This document shows positions 8,488-17,104 of a stretch of 64,000 nt of DNA, in pieces. The position numbers were made by a program, and so were the translations under genes. The stretch's first letter is position 1. Each line of letters opens with the position of its first letter. Origin of the DNA: Rhodoferax_B sp049316285 (GTDB taxonomy: Bacteria > Pseudomonadota > Gammaproteobacteria > Burkholderiales > Burkholderiaceae_C); assembly GCF_049316285.1 (NCBI RefSeq), contig NZ_JBMOXA010000006.1, positions 124,001-188,000 of the forward strand, given 5' to 3'. The notes below the pieces were generated by a model. It was given only the letters and a program-made list of their open reading frames with translations. It made no database searches and was not told the DNA's origin.

Positions 8488-9282
8488 ATGAGACACAACA
8501 CTCCAGCGGAAACCCAGACGCCTACGGTTCAGGTCATAGAACGCATGTTTGCGTTGATCGATACCTTGGCCGCGCGTGAAGACGCCATGTCGCTGAAAGA
8601 GATCAGCGAGAAGACGGGCTTGCACCCGTCCACCACACACCGCATCCTCAACGATCTGGCGGTGGGTCGTTTTGTCGACCGCCCCGAGCCCGGCACTTAT
8701 CGCCTGGGCATGCGCCTGCTGGAACTGGGCAACCTCGTCAAAGGCCGCCTGAGTGTGCGTGATGCCGCCCTGCACCCCATGCGCGAACTGCACCGCCTAA
8801 CACAGCAACCCGTCAACCTGAGCGTGCGCCAAGGGGATGAAATCGTCTACGTCGAGCGTGCCCTGAGCGAGCGCTCGGGCATGCAGGTGGTACGCGCCAT
8901 AGGTGGGCGGGCGCCGCTGCACCTGACCTCGGTAGGTAAACTTTTTCTGGCAGCCGACGAAGCCCAGCGTGTGCGTGCCTACGCCCTGCGCACCGGCCTG
9001 AGCGGCCACACCAAGAACAGCTTGACCGATCTGGCCTTGCTGGAGCGCGAGTTGGCCAAAGCACGCCAGTACGGCATTGCCCGAGACAACGAGGAGCTGG
9101 AACTGGGCGTGCGCTGCATGGCCGCCGGCATCTACGACGACCAGGGCCGTCTGGTGGCAGGTTTGTCGATTTCCTCCCCGGCCGACCGGCTGGACGAAGC
9201 CTGGTTGCCCAAGCTGCAGGCCACGGCCAATGAAATCTCGTCGGCCTTGGGTTATCAGCCGAAAAACAACCCACCGCTGTAA
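8488..9282 (+). CDS. IclR family transcriptional regulator
   Basis: Helix-turn-helix repressor/activator of about 264 residues. The N-terminal winged helix contains MSLKEISEKTGLHPSTTHRI, and the C-terminal effector domain shows the IclR pattern, with APLHLTSVGKLFLA near the middle and GLSISSPADR near the end. The ATG at 8488 is chosen over an in-frame TTG at 8461, because the latter lies at the likely transcription start. No catabolic genes adjoin it, so its effector and targets are unknown. A strong bidirectional terminator follows the stop. Confidence 0.9.
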   Translation: MRHNTPAETQTPTVQVIERMFALIDTLAAREDAMSLKEISEKTGLHPSTTHRILNDLAVGRFVDRPEPGTYRLGMRLLELGNLVKGRLSVRDAALHPMRELHRLTQQPVNLSVRQGDEIVYVERALSERSGMQVVRAIGGRAPLHLTSVGKLFLAADEAQRVRAYALRTGLSGHTKNSLTDLALLERELAKARQYGIARDNEELELGVRCMAAGIYDDQGRLVAGLSISSPADRLDEAWLPKLQATANEISSALGYQPKNNPPL

Positions 9283-9302
9283 AACACCACCCAAGCTCTC
9301 AA

Positions 9303-9348
9303 AAAGCAAAACGGCTGAAGCGGTTTATCGCTTCAGCCGTTTTGCTTT
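9303..9348. terminator. Bidirectional rho-independent terminator
   Basis: Two 20-base arms, 9303-9322 and 9329-9348, are perfect reverse complements around a 6-base loop. The core GGCTGAAGCG/CGCTTCAGCC is flanked by A- and T-rich ends, so it can work on both strands. It lies between the converging IclR gene and pbpG. Confidence 0.92.
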
Positions 9349-9405
9349 GGAGATCAAGCCCTTAACTCTTTGGTCATCTCTCCGGCACTCAATACACCCG
9401 CAGTC

Positions 9406-10476
9406 TTAACCTGCAGAAGCCTTGACCTCATGCAGACGTGAGGCATTCGACTCGACCCAGCGGCGCACACGTTCAGCATCACCCAGGCGGCTGAGTTTGC
9501 CCGCGGAATCCAGGAACACCATGATGACCTTGCGGCCTGCAATCTTGGCTTGCATCACCAGACATTGGCCGGCCTCGGAGATGTAGCCCGTTTTTTGCAG
9601 GCCTATGTCCCAGTCAGGGTTCTTCACCAGGCGGTTGGTGTTGTTGTACTGCAAGGTACGGCGCCCCACATCCACCTGGTATCCAGGCGAGGTCGACAAT
9701 TCACGCAGCTTGGGTTCGTTGTAGGCGGTTTTCACCAGCAGCGCCAGATCTTGCGCGCTCGACTGGTTGTGGCTAGACAGGCCGGTGGGCTCGACATAAC
9801 GCGTGTCTTTCATTCCCAACTGGCGGGCCTTGGCATTCATCAGCGAGACAAACAGCGGCAAACCACCCGGATAGGTACGGCCCAAGGCATGTGCCGCGCG
9901 GTTTTCACTGGACATCAGCGCCAGATGCAGCAATTCGCCACGACTCAGCGTGGTACCGACCATCAGGCGTGAACTGCTGCCCTTCTCGGTGTCCACGTCA
10001 TCCTGGGTGATGGTGATCATTTCATCTTCAGGCAGATGGGCTTCGTTGATCAGCAGACCGGTCATCAACTTGGTCAGCGAGGCAATCGGCAACACCGCAT
10101 GGTCGTTCTTGCTGAACAAAACCTCGCTGGTGTCCTGGTCCACCACCAACGCCACACTGGATTTCAGGTCAAGCGGATCGGAAGCGCCATGCAGGCCAGC
10201 CATTTGGCCGAAAGAAGGCTTGGCGGGAATGACGTCAGCACGTGCAACACTTTTGCGGGTGCTGACCTTGCCGGCGGAAAAAGTCTTGCTCGTGCGCGTC
10301 ACTTTGACAACTGCCGGGCGCGCCTTGCTTTTGCTGGTGGAGCTGACTTTTTTCTCAATCGCCACTTTTTTGCGTTCGGCGGCACCCGCAGGCGCGGCGG
10401 CGAGCGTGGCCGAGCATGCCAAAACAGCAACGATTTGTATAAAGCGGTTCAAAAAATAACGATTCTTGGATGACAT
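9406..10476 (-). CDS. pbpG: D-alanyl-D-alanine endopeptidase (PBP7/PbpG type)
   Basis: Periplasmic penicillin-binding serine hydrolase that cleaves peptidoglycan cross-links. A signal peptide (FLNRFIQIVAVLACSATLAAA) starts the protein, followed by a Lys/Ser-rich linker. The three active-site motifs are present: SLTK (SxxK) in LPIASLTKLMTG, SEN (SxN) in MSSENRAAHAL, and KTG in GLQKTGYISEAG. The start at 10476 has GGGAG eight bases upstream; a TTG seven codons earlier is less likely. It stands alone, with terminators on either side. Confidence 0.9.
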   Translation of the reverse strand: MSSKNRYFLNRFIQIVAVLACSATLAAAPAGAAERKKVAIEKKVSSTSKSKARPAVVKVTRTSKTFSAGKVSTRKSVARADVIPAKPSFGQMAGLHGASDPLDLKSSVALVVDQDTSEVLFSKNDHAVLPIASLTKLMTGLLINEAHLPEDEMITITQDDVDTEKGSSSRLMVGTTLSRGELLHLALMSSENRAAHALGRTYPGGLPLFVSLMNAKARQLGMKDTRYVEPTGLSSHNQSSAQDLALLVKTAYNEPKLRELSTSPGYQVDVGRRTLQYNNTNRLVKNPDWDIGLQKTGYISEAGQCLVMQAKIAGRKVIMVFLDSAGKLSRLGDAERVRRWVESNASRLHEVKASAG

Positions 10477-10825
10477 TGGTTCATCTCCCGGCATCAAGGC
10501 ATTGCGGGAGAGTTTATAGAGTTAAAAAAGATTACACAAGATCAACGACTTAGATTGCATATTTAAAGTGTAAATCAGCTATGCACCAATTTGGCCGACT
10601 TTGCGACTGGACTACATCAATTTGCAAGTTCTCTGCTTGATGGGAATGCGCACGCTCCTTGCTTAAGGGCCGCGCCAAGCCACAGCGGCATGAGGTCGCA
10701 ATAGTTGCTTCATCACCTAAACTAATCAGCATACGTTTGAGATGACAAAGCAGCACAAATATTCTGAGAAACGATGTGCGCCACTGAGCTTGTCCCGCTG
10801 ACAAAGCCCAACCGGCCGTAAAAGT
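10477..10825. other. Intergenic region without a recognised gene
   Basis: About 350 AT-richer bases between pbpG and the clpA terminator. It must hold the pbpG promoter on the minus strand. An open frame at 10550-10840 has no ribosome-binding site, no recognisable motif and runs into the clpA terminator, so it was not called. I see no conserved RNA or repeat. Confidence 0.6.
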
Positions 10826-10855
10826 AAAAAAGCAGCGCATGTCGCCATGCGCTGC
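10826..10855 (-). terminator. Rho-independent terminator of clpA
   Basis: On the minus strand GCAGCGCATG and CATGCGCTGC pair perfectly around GCGA and are followed by six T. The hairpin lies 45 bases after the clpA stop. Confidence 0.92.
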
Positions 10856-10899
10856 TTTTGCAAGTTCAACCCAGCAGAGGGCTGGGACTGAAACTTCTT

Positions 10900-13239
10900 T
10901 TAGACAGGAGCCGCCTCCTCTGCCTCGGGCTTGGACTTGCCTTCCTTCTTCGGCAAAGGCTGGATGTCGAGCAGCACTTCGCTGGTTTCCACACCCTTCT
11001 CGTCCTTGTCGTGTTTGATGTCCACCGTCAGGCGGCCACCGTCCACCAAGCGGCCAAACAGCAACTCGTCGGCCAAGGCACGGCGAATCGTGTCCTGGAT
11101 CAAGCGCTGCATAGGCCGCGCGCCCATCAGCGGATCAAAGCCCTTCTTGCCGAGATGCTTGCGCAATGCATCGGTAAAGGTCACTTCCACCTTCTTCTCA
11201 ATGAGTTGGTTTTCCAACTGCAGCAAGAACTTATCGACCACGCGCAGAATCACCGCTTCGTCGAGTGCCTTGAAACTCACCGTGGCGTCCAGACGGTTAC
11301 GGAACTCTGGCGTGAACAAACGCTTGATATCGGCCATTTCGTCACCCGACTCGCGCGGGTTGGTGAAACCTATGGTCGCTTTGTTCATCGTCTCGGCGCC
11401 GGCATTGGTCGTCATGATGATGATCACGTTACGGAAATCAGCCTTGCGACCGTTGTTATCCGTCAGCGTGCCGTGGTCCATGACCTGCAACAACACGTTG
11501 AAGATATCCGGGTGCGCTTTTTCGATTTCATCGAGCAGCAGCACACAATGCGGCTTCTTGGTCACCGCTTCGGTCAGCAAACCACCTTGGTCAAAACCAA
11601 CGTAGCCCGGAGGCGCACCAATCAGACGGCTCACCGCGTGGCGCTCCATGTACTCGGACATGTCGAAGCGGATGAGCTCAATGCCCATGATGTAGGCCAA
11701 CTGCTTTGCCGCCTCGGTCTTGCCCACACCCGTAGGGCCGCTGAACAGGAAGGAGCCTATGGGCTTGTCGCCCTTGCCCAGACCCGAGCGCGCCATCTTC
11801 ACGGCGGAAGCCAACACGTCCAGCGCCTTGTCCTGACCAAACACCACGTTTTTCAAGTCGCGTTCCAGCGTCTTGAGTTTGCCGCGGTCATCATTCGACA
11901 CATTGGCCGGGGGAATACGCGCGATCTTCGCCACGATTTCTTCGACCTCGGCCTTGGAAATCGTCTTTTTGCGTTTGCTTGGCGGCAGGATGCGCTGAGC
12001 AGCACCGGCTTCGTCGATCACATCGATGGCCTTGTCGGGCAAATGACGGTCGTTGATGTACTTGGCGCTGAGCTCCGCCGCCGCCTGCAGGGCGGCCATG
12101 GCGTACTTCACGCTGTGGTGCTCTTCGAAACGCGACTTCAAGCCCTTGAGGATTTCCACGGTTTCCTGCACCGTAGGCTCCACCACGTCGACTTTTTGGA
12201 AGCGACGCGACAAGGCTGCATCTTTCTCGAAAATGCCACGGTATTCGGTAAACGTGGTCGCGCCTATGCACTTCAACTGGCCGCTGGAAAGCGCCGGCTT
12301 GAGCAAGTTTGACGCATCCAAAGTGCCACCCGAGGCCGCACCCGCGCCAATCAGCGTGTGGATTTCGTCGATGAACAGAATCGCATTGGGACGGTCCTTC
12401 AGCGACTTGAGGACACCCTTGAGCCGTTGCTCAAAGTCACCACGGTATTTGGTACCAGCCAGCAATGCGCCCATGTCCAGCGAGTACACCTGGGCTTCCA
12501 TCAGGATTTCGGGCACATCCTTTTGCGTGATGCGCCAGGCCAAACCCTCGGCAATCGCGGTTTTACCCACGCCAGCCTCACCCACCAACAGCGGGTTGTT
12601 CTTGCGCCGACGGCACAGGATCTGGATGGTGCGCTCGACTTCGTATTCACGCCCAATCAGCGGATCGATCTTGCCTTCTTTGGCAAGCTGGTTCAGGTTT
12701 TGCGTGAACTGCTCCAGCGGAGAAGCCTTTTCGTTCTTCTCGCTGCCGCCTTCTTCACTTTCGGCCTGGCCTTCAGATGACTTGGTGGCTTCTGGTGGAT
12801 CGCTCTTTTTGATGCCATGGGCAATGAAATTGACCACGTCCAGACGCGTCACCCCCTGCTGGTGCAGGTAGTACACGGCGTGCGAATCTTTTTCGCCAAA
12901 GATCGCCACCAGCACGTTGGCGCCGGTCACTTCTTTCTTGCCGCTGCCCGTGGATTGCACGTGCATGATGGCGCGCTGAATCACGCGCTGGAAACCCAGG
13001 GTGGGCTGGGTGTCGACATCGTCTGTACCGGCCACCTGGGGGGTGTTGTCTTTGATGAAATCGGTCAACGACTTACGCAAGTCGTCGATGTTGGCGGAGC
13101 ATGCACGCAGCACCTCCGCCGCGCTTGGATTGTCCAGCAGAGCCAACAACAAGTGTTCAACCGTGATGAACTCGTGGCGTTGCTGCCGCGCTTCCACAAA
13201 CGCCATGTGCAAACTGACTTCCAATTCCTGGGCAATCAT
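10900..13239 (-). CDS. clpA: ATP-dependent Clp protease unfoldase subunit ClpA
   Basis: Hsp100 AAA+ unfoldase that feeds substrates to ClpP. An N-terminal Clp-N domain (EVSLHMAFVEARQQRHEFIT) is followed by an acidic linker (residues 155-175). AAA module 1 has Walker A GEAGVGKTAI and Walker B ILFIDEIHTL; AAA module 2 has GPTGVGKTEAAKQL and VLLLDEIEKAHPD. There is no long middle coiled coil, so this is ClpA and not ClpB. The 779 residues fit. The start ATG has AAAGGAAA upstream. It lies 69 bases downstream of clpS, as one operon. The protease clpP is not in the window. Confidence 0.97.
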   Translation of the reverse strand: MIAQELEVSLHMAFVEARQQRHEFITVEHLLLALLDNPSAAEVLRACSANIDDLRKSLTDFIKDNTPQVAGTDDVDTQPTLGFQRVIQRAIMHVQSTGSGKKEVTGANVLVAIFGEKDSHAVYYLHQQGVTRLDVVNFIAHGIKKSDPPEATKSSEGQAESEEGGSEKNEKASPLEQFTQNLNQLAKEGKIDPLIGREYEVERTIQILCRRRKNNPLLVGEAGVGKTAIAEGLAWRITQKDVPEILMEAQVYSLDMGALLAGTKYRGDFEQRLKGVLKSLKDRPNAILFIDEIHTLIGAGAASGGTLDASNLLKPALSSGQLKCIGATTFTEYRGIFEKDAALSRRFQKVDVVEPTVQETVEILKGLKSRFEEHHSVKYAMAALQAAAELSAKYINDRHLPDKAIDVIDEAGAAQRILPPSKRKKTISKAEVEEIVAKIARIPPANVSNDDRGKLKTLERDLKNVVFGQDKALDVLASAVKMARSGLGKGDKPIGSFLFSGPTGVGKTEAAKQLAYIMGIELIRFDMSEYMERHAVSRLIGAPPGYVGFDQGGLLTEAVTKKPHCVLLLDEIEKAHPDIFNVLLQVMDHGTLTDNNGRKADFRNVIIIMTTNAGAETMNKATIGFTNPRESGDEMADIKRLFTPEFRNRLDATVSFKALDEAVILRVVDKFLLQLENQLIEKKVEVTFTDALRKHLGKKGFDPLMGARPMQRLIQDTIRRALADELLFGRLVDGGRLTVDIKHDKDEKGVETSEVLLDIQPLPKKEGKSKPEAEEAAPV

Positions 13240-13308
13240 GTGATTTCCTTTAACGCCTAGCTGTTACTACACACTCTACATGGGTTCGCGTTTGCTGTTT
13301 TCAATTCA

Positions 13309-13668
13309 TCATTCAACAGGTTCGCTCACACACTGTAAGGGATGCCCGGCCCGTTTCGCAGCCTCCAACACCTGATCGACCTTGGTCGCTGCAACATCCT
13401 TGGTATAGATGCCGCAAACCGCACGTCCATCGAGGTGAATTTTGAGCATGATCTGCGTGGCCGTCTCGCGGTCTTTGCTGAAAAACTCTTGAATGACCAC
13501 CACCACAAATTCCATGGGGGTGTAGTCGTCATTCAGCATCAACACTTGGTGCATCTGCGGCGGCTTGGTCCGCTGCGTCAGTCGCTCAAGAACAACCGAA
13601 CCGCCGTCATCTGGAGTCGACGGCTGGGGTGCTGCTGGTTTGGGTTGTACTGGTTTTTTGGTCGCCAT
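13309..13668 (-). CDS. clpS: ClpS adaptor for N-degron substrates
   Basis: Adaptor of 119 residues that binds N-terminal Leu, Phe, Trp or Tyr and hands substrates to ClpA. After a Pro/Lys-rich disordered N-terminus (residues 1-30) comes the conserved core MHQVLMLNDDYTPMEFVVV, whose Asn-Asp residues line the N-degron pocket, and the C-terminal CGIYTKDVAATKVDQV. It precedes clpA in one transcription unit. Together with aat and bpt 6 kb away, it makes up most of the N-end rule pathway. Confidence 0.96.
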   Translation of the reverse strand: MATKKPVQPKPAAPQPSTPDDGGSVVLERLTQRTKPPQMHQVLMLNDDYTPMEFVVVVIQEFFSKDRETATQIMLKIHLDGRAVCGIYTKDVAATKVDQVLEAAKRAGHPLQCVSEPVE

Positions 13669-13840
13669 AGTGTCATTTTATAGAGCCGGGACCGCCTGCG
13701 TATTGCCCCTACGGCAACCAAAGCCCGGCGCGGCACTGAATAAGAAAACCCCAACAATAAAACGGATATCTAATGCCCTTCGCCGCTGCAAAAGCAGGCC
13801 CGAACGCAACGCTCACCTGGCATTTGGAAACCCCTTAAAA

Positions 13841-13858
13841 ACTATATAAACTATATAA
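13841..13858 (+). repeat. 9-bp tandem repeat in the promoter region of the Lys/Ala-rich gene
   Basis: ACTATATAA occurs twice head to tail, 25-42 bases before the start at 13883. The TATATAA copies look like overlapping -10 elements. Function is inferred from position only. Confidence 0.4.
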
Positions 13859-13882
13859 ATCATTTTTTCTCAAAAGGACCCC

Positions 13883-14401
13883 ATGACCAGCGCACAAAAA
13901 CCTACCGCCCCAGCAGCCACCATCGCAGAGTCGGCCAGTAAAAAGCCTGTCGTCGAAGCAGCGAAGGCGCCAAAGCCCGCAAAAGAGCCCAAGGCTGCAA
14001 AAACGCCGGCCAAAGCGCCTGCAAAACCCGTGGTCAAAGCCGAGAAGAAAAAAACGCCTGCTGCAGATGCGCCCAAAGCACCAAAGCTCAAGGCCTTGCC
14101 AGCAAAAACATCTGCAGCGCCAGCCAAGAAAGCGCCTACAGCTGCAGTAGCAGCCGCCACCAAAACTGAACCCAAAGCCAAGAAACCCAAGCTGGTGCGC
14201 GACAGCTTCACCATCCCCAAGCCCGAGTACCTGGTGCTCGACGAACTCAAGCTGCGTGCGCTGCAATTGCAGCATCCGATCAAAAAGGGGGAATTGCTCC
14301 GCGCGGGCATCAAGGCCCTGGCGAGCATGGCGGACGACGCGTTCCTGGTCGCCGTGCAAGCGGTGCCGACCATCAAGACCGGTCGCCCGGCCAAGGATTA
14401 A
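13883..14401 (+). CDS. Lys/Ala/Pro-rich protein with possible ribbon-helix-helix C-terminus
   Basis: Residues 1-105 are a low-complexity, very basic stretch of Lys, Ala and Pro, like histone H1 tails or AlgP-type repeats and probably disordered. Residues 110-172 differ: a strand-like VRDSFTIP, a helix (EYLVLDELKLRALQLQH) and a second helix (KGELLRAGIKALASM). This pattern resembles a ribbon-helix-helix DNA-binding fold. The start has AAAGGA six bases upstream. A chromatin-like or regulatory DNA-binding role is inference; the family is not one I can name. Confidence 0.75.
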   Translation: MTSAQKPTAPAATIAESASKKPVVEAAKAPKPAKEPKAAKTPAKAPAKPVVKAEKKKTPAADAPKAPKLKALPAKTSAAPAKKAPTAAVAAATKTEPKAKKPKLVRDSFTIPKPEYLVLDELKLRALQLQHPIKKGELLRAGIKALASMADDAFLVAVQAVPTIKTGRPAKD

Positions 14402-14416
14402 CCGGCGCCGAAGGGG

Positions 14417-14878
14417 CTAAAGCATGTCAGCGGACTGAACCGCCAGCAGCGTCACCTGCGGCAACTCGTCCCGCTGGCGGCTGCGTAGCCACCAGACAGC
14501 GCCTTTCTTGATGGAAAGCTCGGGCTGCGCCAAGCCCAGGATTTGCGCCACGGTTTGCCCGAGCACCGGCTGATGCCCAACAATCATCACTTGGCCCTTG
14601 CCGTGGGGCCATTGCGCCACCTCGAGCAACTGCGCCACGCTGCAGCCCGGCGCCAACTCTGGCCGCAGGCGAAACTTGCGCCCCAGCGCCTGCACGGTTT
14701 CATGGGTGCGCCTGGCTGGACTGGCGAAAATGCGCACGCTGTCGGGCAGTTGCCGGTCCAGCCAGACGGCCATGCGGGCGGCTTGTTTCACGCCGCGCGG
14801 GGTCAGGTTGCGCCCCAGGTCATCGACCTCGCCCGCGGGCTCCTCCGCTTCCGCATGCCGCCAAAGAATCAAGTCCAT
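14417..14878 (-). CDS. sixA: Phosphohistidine phosphatase SixA
   Basis: Small histidine phosphatase of the phosphoglycerate-mutase fold. The RHG-type motif ILWRHAEAEE begins the protein, SPARRTHETVQ carries a conserved Arg, and VMIVGHQPVLG has the second catalytic His. The 153 residues match SixA, which dephosphorylates HPt phosphohistidine and, in E. coli, the nitrogen PTS protein NPr. A good ribosome-binding site (AAAGGAG) lies six bases from the ATG. It is 13 bases downstream of ppk1, so the two are probably co-transcribed. Confidence 0.9.
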   Translation of the reverse strand: MDLILWRHAEAEEPAGEVDDLGRNLTPRGVKQAARMAVWLDRQLPDSVRIFASPARRTHETVQALGRKFRLRPELAPGCSVAQLLEVAQWPHGKGQVMIVGHQPVLGQTVAQILGLAQPELSIKKGAVWWLRSRQRDELPQVTLLAVQSADML

Positions 14879-14891
14879 GCGCGGCTCCTTT

Positions 14892-16997
14892 TTAGGCGAT
14901 TAAGCTGCTGGCGTGCCGATGGCGGTGCCGCTCCATCAGCGCTGCCTGCGCGGACCGCGTGGACTGCCTAGGCAAGCCCATCAGGCGTTCGTAATGCCCA
15001 TCCGCCTTTTGCACCCAGGCGTCAGTGTCATCAAGCAAATATGGCACCAGGCATTCGTCGATGATGCGTTGCCGCGCCACCTGCTCAGAAACCGGCCAGG
15101 CCAATTCAATACGGCGCAGCATGTTGCGGTTCATCCAGTCGGCACTCGAAAGATAGAGTTCCTCATGCTCCCCAGCCCGGAAATAAAACACCCGGGTGTG
15201 CTCAAGAAAACGCCCTATCACCGAGCGCACCCGAATATTGTCAGTCAGTCCCGGCACACCCGCTGGCAAGGTACAGGCTCCGCGCACAATCAGATCGATC
15301 TTGGCACCCTTCTGCCCGGCGTCAACCAAGGCATGGATGATGTCATCGTCGGTCAGCGCATTCATCTTGGCGACGATGCGCCCGCCTTTGCCTTGGGCCG
15401 CTGCACGCCCCACGTGATGGATCCACTCAATGACGTTTTTCTGCAAGTGAAACGGGGCCATCCACAAACGTCTCAGCGGCAGCAGCTTGCCCTGCCCGGC
15501 GATATGGGTGAAAGCGCGCTCCATGTCGCCCGTCATGTGTGGATCGGCCGTGAGGTGACTGATGTCGGTGTAAAGCTTGGCCGTGCGCGGGTTGTAGTTG
15601 CCGGTAGACAAATGGCCATAACGTCGCAGTATGCGGCCCTCGCGGCGCGTGACCAGCAGCATCTTGGCGTGGGTTTTCAGGCCCACTACGCCGTACACCA
15701 CCTGCGCGCCCACGGACTCCAGCATTTCCGCCCAGTTGATATTGGCCTCTTCGTCGAAGCGCGCCTTCAACTCCACCACCACGGTCACCTCTTTGCCGGA
15801 GCGCACACCCTCCAGCAGCAGTGCCATCAACTCTGAATCCGCGCCGGTTCGGTAGATTGTTTGCTTGATGGCCAGGACCTTGGGGTCACTCACGGCTTCA
15901 CGCAGAAACGCCAGCACCGCATCAAAACGCTCAAAAGGCTGGTGGATCAACACGTCGCCATGCTGCAGGCGTTCAAAAAACGATTGGTCGCGGCGCAACT
16001 CCACTGGCCAGCGCGCCTCAAACGGCGGAAACAGGAGCTTGGGCGCCTGCACCAAGTCCAGCAACTGCGACATACGCACCAGATTGACGGGGCCTTGCAC
16101 GCGGTACAGGGCTTCTGGCGGCAATGAGAACTGGCGCAATAGAAAGTCGGCCAGGTAGTCGGAACACCCTGCCGCCACCTCCAGGCGCACCGCCTTGCCA
16201 AAATGGCGTACATCCAGCCCTTGGCGTAACGCCATGCGCAGATTGCGCACGTCATCTTCTTCCACCGCCAGTTCAGAATTACGCGTCACGCGGAACTGCG
16301 AAAACTGCGTGACCTCGCGCCCGGCGAACATCTCCTGCAAGTGCGCGCGGATCACACTCGAAACCGACACCACTGCAACGCCACCACCCGCAATACGGTC
16401 GGGCAGGCGGATCAAACGCGGCAGCACCCGGGGCACCTTCACAATGGTGATGTCGTTCTCGCGGCCAAACGCATCCACACCGTTGAGCCGCACAATGAAG
16501 TTCAGTGACTTGTTGGCCACCTGGGGAAATGGGTGCGCCGGGTCCAGTCCCACGGGCAACAGCAGCGGACGCACGTCGCGATCGAAATACTCTTTGACCC
16601 ACAGGCGTTGCGCATGGGTGCGCTCGCCGTGCGAAATGATGCGTATGCCTTGTTTTTCGAACGCCGGCAACAAGCGGTCGTTGTACAACGCGTACACGGC
16701 GTCCATGAGTTCGTGTGCCGCCGCGGACAAACGCACCATTGCCGCATCACCCTGCATCAGGCCGGTGGCATCGGGGGAAAGGACGTCCAGGTGTTGCGCC
16801 GCACGCACCTCAAAGAACTCGTCCAGGTTGGACGACACAATGCACAAATAGCGCAGCCGCTCGAGCAGCGGCACATCCTCGCGCCGGGCCCAGTCCAAGA
16901 CCCGTTCATTAAAGGCCAGAATACAGCGATCACGGTCCAATGGAACCAGTTTGGACGTGGGTGAGAGAACTTCCGTTGCTTTTTTGGAATGCGGCAT
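14892..16997 (-). CDS. ppk1: Polyphosphate kinase 1
   Basis: Reversibly polymerises the gamma-phosphate of ATP into inorganic polyphosphate. The N-terminal block FNERVLDWARREDVPLLERL, the SNLDEFFEVR motif and the catalytic phospholipase-D-like segments with KTHAKMLLVTRREG and YGHLSTGNYNPRTAKLYTD, where the autophosphorylated His sits, are all present. The length of 701 residues is normal. The upstream region carries a Pho-box-like sequence correctly spaced from a -10, suggesting phosphate-starvation control. No exopolyphosphatase gene is nearby. Confidence 0.96.
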   Translation of the reverse strand: MPHSKKATEVLSPTSKLVPLDRDRCILAFNERVLDWARREDVPLLERLRYLCIVSSNLDEFFEVRAAQHLDVLSPDATGLMQGDAAMVRLSAAAHELMDAVYALYNDRLLPAFEKQGIRIISHGERTHAQRLWVKEYFDRDVRPLLLPVGLDPAHPFPQVANKSLNFIVRLNGVDAFGRENDITIVKVPRVLPRLIRLPDRIAGGGVAVVSVSSVIRAHLQEMFAGREVTQFSQFRVTRNSELAVEEDDVRNLRMALRQGLDVRHFGKAVRLEVAAGCSDYLADFLLRQFSLPPEALYRVQGPVNLVRMSQLLDLVQAPKLLFPPFEARWPVELRRDQSFFERLQHGDVLIHQPFERFDAVLAFLREAVSDPKVLAIKQTIYRTGADSELMALLLEGVRSGKEVTVVVELKARFDEEANINWAEMLESVGAQVVYGVVGLKTHAKMLLVTRREGRILRRYGHLSTGNYNPRTAKLYTDISHLTADPHMTGDMERAFTHIAGQGKLLPLRRLWMAPFHLQKNVIEWIHHVGRAAAQGKGGRIVAKMNALTDDDIIHALVDAGQKGAKIDLIVRGACTLPAGVPGLTDNIRVRSVIGRFLEHTRVFYFRAGEHEELYLSSADWMNRNMLRRIELAWPVSEQVARQRIIDECLVPYLLDDTDAWVQKADGHYERLMGLPRQSTRSAQAALMERHRHRHASSLIA

Positions 16998-17006
16998 CTA
17001 CAACAA

Positions 17007-17047
17007 GGCGGCTGAGGAAATGGATGATCTTCCTCTCAGTATCCGCC
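17007..17047 (-). terminator. Dyad between dnaE and ppk1, possible terminator
   Basis: GGCGG-CTGAGGAA (17007-17019) pairs with TTCCTC-T-CAG and CCGCC (17030-17047) with one bulge and a three-base internal loop. It lies downstream of dnaE, but it also overlaps the inferred ppk1 -10. The T-run is poor, so its role is uncertain. Confidence 0.4.
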
Positions 17048-17071
17048 TCGTTTATGACGATTTCATGTCAA
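17038..17071 (-). promoter_or_regulatory. Candidate Pho box and -10 of ppk1
   Basis: On the minus strand TTGACAT-GAAA-TCGTCAT (17071-17054) matches the paired CTGTCAT-N4-CTGTCAT Pho box at 10 of 14 positions with exact spacing. A -10-like GATACT (17043-17038) follows after ten bases, the spacing seen in PhoB-activated promoters. PhoB control is inferred. Confidence 0.45.
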
Positions 17072-17104
17072 ACGCATTACAACCTGCCACTTGGGTCAAC
17101 GGCA

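Noticed and set aside
10550..10840. 96-codon minus-strand frame between pbpG and clpA
   Set aside because: No ribosome-binding site, odd composition, and it runs into the clpA terminator.
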